Assembly: GCA_963970005.1 (NCBI GenBank)
Contig: CAXAMN010001281.1
Location: 130,326 to 194,325 of the forward strand
DNA from: Durusdinium trenchii
Taxonomy: Eukaryota > Sar > Dinophyceae > Suessiales > Symbiodiniaceae
Direction: 5' to 3'
DNA: 64,000 nucleotides
The position numbers and the translations under genes were made by a program. Below, one piece after another: positions 37,301-49,300 of the stretch. Under the pieces are notes generated by a model, which saw only the letters and a program-made list of their open reading frames with translations, was not told the origin of the DNA and did not search any database. Position 1 is the stretch's first letter, and each line of letters opens with the position of its first letter.

Positions 37301-40300
37301 TTCTTTGGTGGATCCTTTGTATGGTCTTTGCCTCCCTCAGGTTCGATGATGGAGTTCATGTCAAGCCGCTCGAGCTTACCTTCAAGGACGAAGGGCTCTT
37401 CGGGGTGGCTTGGCAAACGAAGGTCGAAAGAAAACGTGTTGAGACTCGTTTCGTAGTTCCAAAGATCGGGTTTCTTTGTTCAGAATGGCTGGAGGTTGGG
37501 TGGAAGGTTTTTCAACACACCCAGCGAATGGATCGTGATTTTTGGATTCCCGAGCTCAACACCCAGTCTTTGTTCAAAGACGAGCCACCTTCTTTCGCTC
37601 GATCGTTACAGTGGTTGAAGTATCTGAGCAGAGATCTCATCGATCACTCACCTCGTGTCGAGCGGAACGAACGGTCAGAGCTCGCTCTGAAGATCCATGC
37701 CTTCACCATGCACTCGTGTCGAGTCACCTTGCTCGATGCGGCTGTTCATACCGGACGGACCACCGAAGAGATCGGTTTGCAAGCCAACTGGAAGAATCCA
37801 GGGCCTCTCGTCGTGCTCAAGTACACACGGAACCGCACGGGAGTGTCAGCGCTTATGATCAACCAGCTCGTCAAAGACATGCTTCAAGAGCAGCACCCTG
37901 TTCAGGAGGATGAGGACACCCTGCTCATGGACGCACCGGATGCGAAATTGCAGGCGATCGAATACTTCATGAAGAAGCCCAGTCCGGGCTCCTCGTACGA
38001 GTACAAATTTCACTGCAATTCTAGGAGCAGTGAGGACTACACAGCGCTCTTGACAAGCTGCTCGTCAGTGGGTGATACGCTGCCGGATCCGAGTGTCTTG
38101 TGTATAAGGGTTGCGCTCGCGCCCGGCCGGAAGTGCTGTCATTCCACGGGCTGGATCCGGATGCCTCCTCGTAGCCTCACTTTGTGTACGCCTGGCATGT
38201 TTTGCCGGTCTCGCAGGGTTGGGCGGCGAATTTTTCGGGGCTTGTTCTGTGAGTCTTTTTTCTGTTCATGTTGATTTCTCCACCTTAGTGTGTTCACGAG
38301 TCCTCTGATCTGTGTTTCCGAACAGTTTTCCGTTCAAGAGCCTCATCGGTTTTGACATTCAGCCATGGTCGATCGAACAGTTTATGATCCAGCAAATATG
38401 CCAGAGATGGCACTACGTCAGATCTTCGGCCGCCATGAGGCTGCCAACCAATCTGTGCAGACTCATTGCCGATCGAAGGTTGTTGACGGTGGAAGCATTC
38501 GCCATGCTCGGCAACACTATCGCAGCTGTCAAGCAAGCAGCAAAGACGATCATCGGCGATGACACCCTGCTCGGGGCAAGTGCTGGTGAGCAAGAGATTT
38601 CGCTTACATCGATCGCTGCAGCTTGGAAGACTTGCTCATATGCAGGACCACTTCGCGGCCGTCGAGCCAAGATGGAAGAGGATCCTACCAAGGTCCCTGA
38701 GATTCCAGGTGACGACCACGCAGAATTTCGTGAGCAGTTCGTGGCACGCCACCCAGACGTTCTTCTCCCACACCATCGTGAGCCTCATCGAAAGCTGGTC
38801 GAACGACTTCAGCGTGACTACTTGGTGCACGGCTCCGTGCCGTTTTACGAAGTTGGGGAGATGAGAACTCGGAGCGAACAGATTGCTCAGAAGAGTGGCT
38901 TGTCCAAGAATGCCGAAGACCTCCTCAAGGTGGTGACAGTTGATCAGCCTGCGACCTGCGATCGCAGCGTCCGAATACCAAGTCATGGACAAGTTGCACG
39001 CCTTCCTCGTGGCCCTGGAGTATCTTAATATTTGTGACTTCACACATGCTGCTGGTCCATTGAGATATCTATCGGAGCTCGAGGAGTGGCGGCGCGAAAA
39101 TCGGGGGTTGGCTCTTTTGCTCTCGACAGTCTGATCAGAAAGAAGGTCTACAGACTCAACTCCGACCATCGGAAGACTTATTCCATGCTGCTCGAAGTCT
39201 TGACCAACCACAAGCAGCTATGGAATGACGCTCGTTCCAGTGCCGAACTTGACAAGTTCCGGCAGGCGGGTCAGAACTCTGCTCCGACTACACCGCCAAG
39301 GCGCTCGACCAAGAGAGATCGCTCGGAATCAGTGCCCGAGCTCTCCGGCAAAGCCAAGAAGAACAAAGCTCAGCGAGAGCGTGCCAAGAAAACTTTGCAG
39401 CAAGCTCGTGAGCATCTCTCCAATGCCAAGCGTGATCCGCCCAAGAAGGATGCTCGTGTGCCGTCAGCAGAGTGGGCTAAGCTTTCGTCTTTCAAATACT
39501 CAGGCAAGAAGCGCTGCATGTGGTACAATTGTTCGCTCGGCTGCCGGTTCGGTGACCAGTGCAAAAGTTTGCACACCTGTGTCAAATGCGGAAGGATCAC
39601 CCGTGGCACGGGAACCACTGAGCAAGTGAGGTGTTATCATGTCCGGGGGTTACGTCCCCATGCTGGTAACCTCTCGGATGAAAACAGCTCGCGGCGCTTT
39701 TTCATGTCCAGGAGGTTCTTGTTTATGTTCGATCAAAGCTGAACAAATACGCCTCTCGCGTATGTTGCAAACTAGAGAGTGGTGCTCATGTTTACGGTAG
39801 GTAGGTTGGAACAGGAGTTGCACTTTCAGGTTTGCATGTTCATGCTTTGTCGTTCGTTTTATCGGTCATTTTTGCTGATGCCATTTTGGCGAAAGCTCAT
39901 TGCCAGGCAAGAACACCCAACCCTGCCCACCCTGTAGCTTCATGCTGGCGATCTTCCAGCGCAGCCAGTGGAGCACGTCCGAAAAGAAAGATGCATTTTG
40001 GACATGAGGGACGTAGTTGCAAGAGAACACTCACCTCAAATGTTCCGCAAAGTGGGCCAGTTGAACTGCTGTCCGACCATGTTAGTCAATGAGACTATAC
40101 CATGAAAAGATCTTGTGTTCATGCAATGATTGTCGCACGCTTTGACACTCTGCCTGCCCCTCCCAGACGCGGCGTGACATGTTCGCAACATGTTCTGCTG
40201 CGACTCGCGGCGGCCAGAGCCAAGCAATGCCTACAGACCTGGTGGCAGACATATGTCTACTAGTAAGGCACCTGTTACTAGTAGCGTGGCACCTGTTACT

Positions 40301-43300
40301 ACTAGCGATGCACTTGTTTCTAATAACCCTACCACATCGCGAGCGAACTGGACCGCCGACGCCGGACCGGAGCGAGACGAGAACGCGCCGAACGCGGACG
40401 GAGGCGTTGCTGGGAGATGCGGAGGGGGAGCTGGAGCCGCCAGAACTGGCACATTAAGAGCTGAGGAGCATCGATGGGGCCTCATGGGGGAACTTGGGGG
40501 TGTAGACTAGTGTAGTGGTTTGTGCGGTTTGGCATGACGATCTACATGTGACCTGGGGTGTGATGGATTTGGGGGCTTGTGGTTTTGGGATGTTTTGGGA
40601 TCCTCTTGGGCAACTCTCAGGATACAAATCAAAAGGTTTGCCCCAACCCCATCCGCTTCTCACCACTGCATCCGATGCAATCCCGACTCCAAAAGAGACA
40701 GCGGTCATGATCTGATCACCTGAGGCTCTACTTGCAGGCGAAGGTGATCCGCGAGAAGACGGGAACCTTGCACTCGGCTGCTGGCGCGGTCGTTTTGCCG
40801 GGGAACCGAGTGAGGATCGCTGGCACTCAGAGTCGCGAGATGTGGAGGGATCGTAACAGAGAGGCTTTGCAGCCTTGAATGGTCCTTTGGTACCCAGGCT
40901 GCATGTAGATTATTGTAGAGTGCCCCTTCCAACTGCTATTTCTGCTTTCACCACCTGGCTCACATGATGGAGCAAGGAGTTCTTGATCGTTCGGCAGTCC
41001 AAACTTGGACACAGCAGTCCCATGACGAAATTCGCCTTGCCACGCCTGGCCCAAGCTTCACAACCACTTCTCCGCGATCGGCTTGACCACCTCACAAGGC
41101 CGACAGGACTCACATCCCTCGCACTGAGGTCCCACCTCGGTGGCATCTATGCGCGCCGCGAGGAGCTCGACGTGGCACTGCAGTGGCTGCAACTGGCACG
41201 GGAGGCGCGAGAGAAGTCGGGAACTCTGGCCACTTCGCTCGCACAAAAACCAGCGGGGCGGCGTAGACGAAATCGACGTCGGGCGGGTGTCAGGGGGTGT
41301 CTCGCGTGGGGTCTCTGGGGCTTTGCATCTCTCCTTTTCACTTTGGCTTCTTGATATTTCCCATACACTCCATGTATGCCATATATGCCTATACATTGTG
41401 ACCCCCTAAAACCACCCCAACTGATCGGCAGTCCTATGGCGGTCCCATTAGTCGTGTCTGGATACCTATTGGAGGCCTCGTGTCTTTGACATATAAGGCG
41501 ATGTCTTTGACGGAACTCATTCCGTCGAAGCGGAGGATCGGAGGATCGGACGGGTGTATGTTGGACTTCTCATCCCCTCAACCTGGAAGGCGCAGTTGAC
41601 TTCGTTTGAGATCCTTTGGTTGGGGGACTTCCCCTCTGACTCCCTAGCATGGAAGTGACCCCTCCCTGTTTCCAAAGGATTCTCATTGCCGGTGCACAAA
41701 TAGAGAAGTGTACCGTAGTTTTGGTTGAGAAGAGGTGCACACAAATCAAGAAGTGTACCTAGTTTGAGAGAGCAGGAACATGCACTTAAATCAAGAAGTG
41801 TACCAAGTTTGTGAAGGCATGAAACCATACGAAGCCCTTTTTTAGCCAAGAAAAGAACCGCGGCGAGCGGTCGTGCGGGTTATGAGCCCAACTCACCTGC
41901 GCCAGGCTTCGAGGTAAGTCCACCCCTCGAGGTGAGGGTGCTGGTCCCCATGGCGAAGCGGAGCGTGGCAGCTGCGTCTTCGACCCCGGAAGAGGGGTCG
42001 ATGGAGTCGGCGAAAGAGGAGGAAGTCCTCGCCCTCGAGGACGCTCGAGACGCCATGGTGCCCGTGACCGCGATGGTCCTGGCTGAGGGTCCGCCGGTGA
42101 CCTATGGGCCTCAAAGACGGGGCGAAGCCCATGGAAAGGGAAAGGGTGATGGAGCAAAGGTGGTGCCTGTCAACCCGTTTTGGAGCGAGCGACTTCAGGC
42201 AGAAGCTCGACTGAGAGCGATGAGGCCAGCGGCATTGCCGGACGGAGATGCTGTGGACGGGCCCCAGACTTCAGGACGGGTGGAGCCTGTGGATGAGGAA
42301 AAAGGGTGGTTTCAATGGACGTCAAGGAACTCCTCCGGGCAGTGATGGCACAGAATGCCGCTTTGAAAAAGGAGTTGGGGGAGTTGAGAAGGGAGGTCAA
42401 GTCATCGAAGGAGAAGGTGAAGGGAGAGACCGCTGGAGAAGCACCAAAACCCCCTACATCGACACCACCACCGTCACCTCCGAAGGATCCACCCCCGCGT
42501 ACCCCTGTGAGGGGAAGGATGGAAGCTTCGAATCAGGCATGGGCCGATGTGAAGATCCCGGACTTTCCCGAGGCCGTTGAGGGCAACACTATGGGGAGAG
42601 GTGGAGCCCCACGAGGTTCGGGAGTACCTGACGTGCCTGGATCCTGGGGAGCTGGAGGGTGGGGTCTACCAAGGCGGACACCATCGAGGAGATGGGGACG
42701 GAGTCAGGGAGCTAGTCAAAGGGTTGCCCCTGGAACAAGCAGCCCAGACGGTTTTGAGGCAGTTGGGAACCAGTTCATCGGAGGGTCAATGGGCTGAGGC
42801 GATTAGGTCAGTAGAGCTACCACCTCTTCAGGACCTTCGTGAGGGAGACTTGGGGTCAATCATTCTTGGAGACTGGATCCAATTGGTGACCCCGACAATG
42901 AAGGATCTGAGCGCGACGAGCTGGAAGTGGTGGGAAGAAGTGCTGAACTTCGCTATGATGGCCTACCGGGAGTGGCTACAGGCGGAACCAGTTCAACGGC
43001 TTTACATCAGGCCAAGGGTCCCGGTCGAGTGTTCTGGGGTTTGGAGCCGACTTGAACAGAGGGGACAGCTGATGTTGCTCAACTCCGTGCCGCAGAGCAT
43101 CAAAGCGGAGATCTTGTCAAGTCGAACTACGAGCTCGGTGGAGGTGCTCTACGCGCTGTTTAGGCGTTATCAGCCTGGAGGCCTGGCAGAGCGTTCTCGG
43201 CTCCTACGACAACTGGTGGAACCGAAGACGCCACAGACCATGAACGAAGTGGTGGAGGCGCTCAGAGGGTGGCGCAGGAGCCTGAGACGGGCACAAGAAC

Positions 43301-46300
43301 TGGAGATTGCAACCCCGGATGCAACGTTGCTGCTGGGGGCTTTGGACCGGATGTCGGAGCTGGTGGGTAGAACATCGAACCAAGTGGCATTCCGGATGTC
43401 CTCAACTCGAGCCACGTTGGGAGTGGACGTGACTCCGAACCTGGAGACGGTCCTGAGTTTCTCGGACATGCTCACGGCGGAGGCGGAGTCCCTTGCAACC
43501 AGTGAGCTGCAGCCTATGCCGGAGGTCAAGACGGTACCGGCTACTACCAAGGTCAAGGCCATGACGGCGATGATCGAGGAGAAAGGAGAGAAGGGCTCTG
43601 GAAAGGCCAAGAGCGAGGGGAAGCCCGAGGACAAGGTCTGCCGATTCTGAAAATCCGAGGAGGGCTGCAGGAAGGGGCAAGATTGCCGCTTCAAGCACGA
43701 CTGGAGCCAACTGGAGAAGAAGGGCCGGAGTTTTGGATGTTCGTCCACGAAGCACACCAAGAAGGAGTGTCCAGCAGTCAAGCCAAGGACTGAGGGCGAG
43801 AAGCAAGTGAAGACGTTCAAGAAGGAGACCGAAAAGGGAGTCGGAAACAAGAAGAAGGAGCGTGAGATCGTGGAGGAGTCCCCCGGCTGCGAGTGAGGAG
43901 GTGGTGGATGAAAAGAAGGTCGAGAAGCCAGCAGCTAGCTCTGGAGAAGTTCAAGCATTGCTGACCGAGGCGACCACACTCCTGAAGAGCTTGAGACCGG
44001 CTGGTGAGGGGAGAACGGCAGTCAAGGCCATCAAGCTGAGCAGCCTGGAGGTTCGAGCCAACGATCGAGCTCTCCTAGATGGGGGAGCGACTCACTGTCT
44101 CCGGAGAGCCGAATCGGAGGAAGAATGGCAGAGAGCACAAGAAGTCCGAGTGGAGTTAGCGGAGGGCTCAGTGATGCTCAGGCAGATCCCGTGGACGAAG
44201 ACCCTCCTGACTCAGAATGAGGTCCAGACGATCGTCCCACTTGGAGTACTGATCTCATTGGGCTATGAGGCTTACTGGGAGAAGGACCGGTTCACACTCA
44301 CGGACCCAAGTGGAGCACTCTTGGACGTGGCAGTGGAGGGAATGTGCCCGACGGTGGATGAAGGCTTGGGACGCGAGCTCATCGGTGAGATCGAGCGGAG
44401 CATGGTCAGAGAGCGAGCTCGATTGGCCGTCTTGAAAGGAGATGGTGGTTGTGATGAGCTCGAGGTGGAGGAGGTCCATCACCTACGAGAGCTTCGAGAG
44501 CTATTCCCTGAAGTGCCACTTCGAATCCTGGTGAGGATCTTGCCGAAGGTTGGATGGACGGGGGAGTCACTTCCGTGGAATCGGCATGAGAGAAGGAGGC
44601 TGAGGAAGGCGCGAGAGGTGGTGGTCCATCTGTTCAGTGGGGACACGAAGAAGTTCTGGCAGCGGGAGCTGGAGTCAGTAGGCAGAGCAGTACTATGCGT
44701 GGACACCATCATCGATCCTGGCATGAACATCCTACGGGACGATGTCTTCGCCTACCTGCCGGAGATCGCCGACGGTGGCACACTTCGAGTCCTGCTGGGA
44801 GGTCCGCCGCGCAGGACTATGAGTCGACTGCGGTATCGACAGCCAGGACCTCGGCCCTGGGAGATTTGGCCTGCCGAACCTCGATCCGGTGCTGGGACAG
44901 CAGGTGGAGGACGACACACTCCTTTGGCTAAGGCAGGTGTATCTCCATCATCGGGCATCGAAGGCAGCGCAACCCGAGAAGGTGGTCACCGCGCTTGAAC
45001 AACCGGATGACCCGGAGGCCTACTTGGGGGAGACCAAGAAGGAGGCGGCCGAGAATGGAGGCCAGGCCACAGAGGGGAGGAATGAAGAGTCGATGAGACA
45101 CCCACGATACCCGACATACTGGTCGTGGCCGGAGTGGCAGACGGTCAAGTTGCGGGGGCTCTTTGAGGTGCGGTTCGACCAGGGTCCGATGGGACACGCC
45201 GAAGAAAACCTACCCGACTGGGAACTAACATGCCCAGGCTCAAGGAACTTGAGGGTCTTCGTGGACAGGGGCATGGAGGAGAAGACCATCGGGGAGATTC
45301 GATTCAGGAGAGGATCGCAAGATCGAAGTCATGGGCAGCTTGGGCACCTGGCCTGAAGGCGGCATTGGTGGTCGCAGTTCGGGAAGCACTGCAGAGCAGA
45401 GATCCTCAGATGAGGCGAATGGACCTCGACGCCTGGAAAAGGCATCTGCTGAACGGGCATCTGCCCTACCGAAGAGAATGCAAGTCGTGTGTCATCGCTG
45501 CATCGAGGAGCAGGGCCCACAAGCGCATTCCACATCCGGACGCGTATACGCTGTCGATCGACACAGCGGGACCGTTCGAGCTGGCGGAGGACCAACTGGG
45601 GAAGGGCCGCTACCTGCTTGTGGGTGTGTATTTGGTGCCTGTGGCCAAGGACGGGCAGTCGCTCATTCCCATCAATGAGGAGCACGAGCTGCCGGGAGCT
45701 TTGGGTGATGGACCGGAGCTGACGGTGGTTGAGGACGGGGAGAACCCGGAAGGATTGAGAGAAGGGTGGCCCGGACTGGACGATGAGAAGGCCTGGACGG
45801 AGATGGTCGAAGTGGAGAGCGACTTCCAGGTGAAGCAGATCCTCGTGGTGGAGATCCTGGAGAACTGTGGAGGACCGGCGGTAGTGGAAGCCATTGGAAG
45901 GATGGCGGCCCGGCTCGACTTCCTGGGCTTCCCGGTCAAGAGACTTCACTCAGATCGGGCAGGGGAATATCAATCCCGATCCTTTCAGAAGTGGTGCCAC
46001 GACAGAAGCATCATGAGAACTTTCAATGATGGAGACAACTTCAAGGGGAACGGCCGCGCGGAGAACGCGATCGCCCAGGTCAAGCGGGGTGCACGCACCC
46101 TCCTCATTGAAGCAGGGTTGGATGAGAGCTTCTGGTGCCACGCTGCTCGACATTGGGCAGAAGGACGCCTGAGGAGGCAGCTGGAGTCTATGGGCTGGAG
46201 GAGGACGGAGCTCGCGCCCTGTGGACAAGTAGTGTGACACAAGGTCGGAGGGACGAGGTCACACGGAGATCCGAGGCCGAGAATGCACACGGCATTGGAC

Positions 46301-49300
46301 AGGAGTTCCTACAGACCCGGATGGTGGGGCTTGCAGAGGTCCGCAAGAACATCGAGGAGTGGAAGCTGTCCATGCTGGAGGAGTACGGAGCTCTGGTGCA
46401 TGACTCAGAGGCCGTGGAACCGATCAGCCGAGAGGAGGTGGATGAGCTGAAGGTCGAGGCCGAGAGAATTGGTAGGAGTTTCGACTTCGTCCCAGCGAAG
46501 GCCACCTTCAGCCGAAAAGCGGGCGCGGGTAGACACAAGTGCCGAGGAGTCGCCTGTGGGAACTTTGCCAGATCCACATCCGACGAGAGCACCTTTGCTT
46601 CGGGAGCTGGAGGAGGAGAGGTGAGACTCCTCTGGAAGGCCGCGGCTACCTATGGATGGACAGTCTCAACGGTGGATGTGAAAACGGCCTTTCTGAATGC
46701 GCCAGTCGATGACTCGGCAGAGAGGGGAATTGTCATTGTTGAGCCGCCCCGGGTGTTCAGAGAAGCTCAAATCCTCAAGCGCCCAGGAGAAATCTGGAGA
46801 GTCCGGAAGGCCCTATATGGGCTGGCCACGTCACCAAAGGACTGGTGCCTACATCGTGATCGGTGCTTCAAGGAGTTCTGCTGGGAAGAGGGCGAGGTCA
46901 GCTATAAGGTGGAGAAGACCGCGCAGGACGACATGTGGGCGGTGCGAGGACAGCGAGCTGGAGAGGAGCAGTGCCACCTGGCGGGGCTGTGCGCCACTTT
47001 CGTCAACGATGTGATCATTGCTGGGGACGAGGCGGTGGTCAAGGGCATCCACCAGAAGATCAAGGAGAGCTGGAAAATCGGAGAGCCCTCATGGATCAGA
47101 GAAAGGGAAGGGACTTCGTGGTGCACCAGAGAGCCTGCCTGGAGAACCTCTTCCTGGAGTACGAGGAGACCGGAAAACCAGCATTGGGCCAGATCAAAGC
47201 CCGGAAGATGTCGCTCGGGCAGAGAAGGAGACGGGCGAGCTACTGTGGGTCGCAGGCAGAACTAGGCCAGACATCAGCCTGGCAGTCAACTTGATGTGCC
47301 AGTGGTCAACGAAGAGGCCAAAGGGAGTGGCTGCTATTGGCAAGCAGGTTCGGGCCTACTTGAGGGAGACTAGAGATGAGGGGCTGCTCATTGGAGGACC
47401 TCGAGAAGGAGAGACGGCTCAGGAGAAGTTCAAGGGGGTGGACGTGTACTCAGACGCCTCATGACCAGCGTCGATGGAACCCCAATCATGTGGCAGACCT
47501 CAAGACAGGCATTTGTCACGCAGCAGAGGCAGAGCTCATGGCGCTCTTGGAGAGTTTGATCATGGCCAGGTCAGTGGGAGCGCTGGTGGAGGCAGTGTTC
47601 GGGTGGAAAGCGGCGTTGAGACTCAACTCGGACTCTACGGCCGCGATAGCCATAGCAGCAGGAAAAACCTCATCGTGGAGGACGAGGCATCTTCGGATCA
47701 GGGCTGCAGGGTTGACGGAGGCACTGAGGGCCAGGGAGGTGTCACTGAGCCACGATGCCGGGACGGAGTTGGTGGCCGATGGGATGACCAAGCAGTTGAC
47801 AGGCCAATCCCAGAGGAACTTCAAGAAAGCCCTGAACATGACACCGATGGGTGACCATCAGGAGGCGGTGATCAAGAAGATTGAGCTGAAGAACAAGCTT
47901 CACTAGGGGCATGGGACTGTTGGTGGCAGCAGCCAGTCTGCTTGGGAGAGTGGAAGCTGTGACGGAGGACCAGAAGGAAACCTCAAGTGAGTGGTGGATC
48001 ATCGTGTTGATCACGGCAGCTATCGCCATCCTGGTATCATATCCAGTCTTCAGGCCCCCTCCTTACCAAGCTCTTGCTCCCCGTATTAAGGCCAGGCGGT
48101 TCTGGCTCTTGCTTCCTTTTCATCCTTGGGCACGTGGCCTGCACTACCAACNNNNNNNNNNATTCGTTGCCACTGCAGCTACCACCACAAAAAACCCTCA
48201 TTGCCACTCACACTACGATGACCACTGTCACCAACCACTCACGTCCTTCAAGGGAGCACAAACAGTGAGCTGCCCAGGACTTGAACCTGGAATCTCCGGC
48301 TCCGGAGGCCCACGCCTTGTCCATTAGGCCAAAGCCCTTTCTGATCAACTACCTGTCAAGGGCACACTCTGCCCCTGACACGCAAACACCATCCCCCCGC
48401 CTCCTCAAGGGAAGATGCCGTTCGAGGGAGGCACCTTATCCACTAGGCCACACGAGCCACGATGCATTGGCTCTAAGGCCGCACACCACGTGGCCAACTG
48501 CACAAACGCTCCTCAAGAAAGACTTGGATGCGTACAACTCATCCCCAGCACTGCTCAAATGACTTGCAAACATCTAACCTGGATGTGGCTTGGTCTCATA
48601 TCCACGCTTCAGGCCCCCTCCTTACCAAGCTCTTGCTCCCAGTATTGAGGCCAGGCGCCCCTAGCTTCTGCTTCCTTTTCATCCTTGGGCACGTGGCCTG
48701 CACTACCAACATGTTGGAGGGAAGAAAGCAATCTGACTTTGATGAAGGGGTCTCAAGACATGGTGCACAGATATGCAAACCTCACATCATCAATCATGAA
48801 CTTGCAGAATTTTTAGCCACAGCGAGCCGGAGTTACCACTAGAGCATCCTGCGCACCTCAAGGGAGCACAAACAGTGAGCTGCCCAGGACTTGAACCACG
48901 TGGTGTGCATCATGGCCAGCCTTAGAGCCAATCAATGCATCGTGGCTCGTGTGGCCTAATGGATAAGGCGCCTCCCTCCTAAGCAGAAGATTGTGGGGTC
49001 GACATCCTCCGCACTTCAAGGGAGCAAAAACAGTGAGCTGCCCAGGACTTGAACCTGGGGCTGGATCAAAGGAGAGCGTTGCGGCGAGCGCTGGGAGTCT
49101 ATGGCCAGGTACGCCAAGAGCGGACCTCCTCGAGGCCAAGCGGCTTCGGACTGAGACAGTCCTCAGTCAGGTCTTGCAACGGCCTGACAGCTGGTGGTGT
49201 AGCCGCTGTTGGTCAGGGAACTTATGCTTCCGCAACAGATGCCACAAGTGCTCTGCCATCCGGGAAGAGCCGGATGAGGGGTCGTCCGACGACGGACACC

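Larger units (their letters stand above)
33641..40033 (+). mobile_element. Tyrosine-recombinase mobile element
   Basis: A 6.4-kb unit in a TPR-gene intron, bounded by two pairs of direct repeats (X: 33641-33731 and 39943-40033; R: 33734-33865 and 39784-39915). It carries three decayed coding blocks, all +: an unknown protein, a tyrosine recombinase and a zinc-finger, gag-like protein. No reverse transcriptase was seen, so it is either a Crypton-like DNA element or a DIRS/Ngaro-type element that lost its RT. The exact outer borders are uncertain. Confidence 0.65.
48035..48711. repeat. Direct repeat of about 117 bp in copia A, with a 10-N gap
   Basis: 48035-48151 and 48595-48711 share ATATCCA, TTCAGGCCCCCTCCTTACC and CATCCTTGGGCACGTGGCC. 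The left copy stops at the N gap. A second repeated block (GGCCAAAGCCCTTTCTGATC to CCCCCCGCCTCCTCAA) lies at about 48328-48412 and 49402-49486. The region looks like duplicated cassettes, and the assembly here may be collapsed or stretched. Confidence 0.7.

Noticed and set aside
33641-40033. Reading X1/X2 (91 bp) as a target-site duplication, or R1/R2 as LTRs
   Set aside because: 91 bp is far too long for a target duplication. R copies are not at the outermost positions on both sides, and no primer site or RT is present, so neither standard reading fits.
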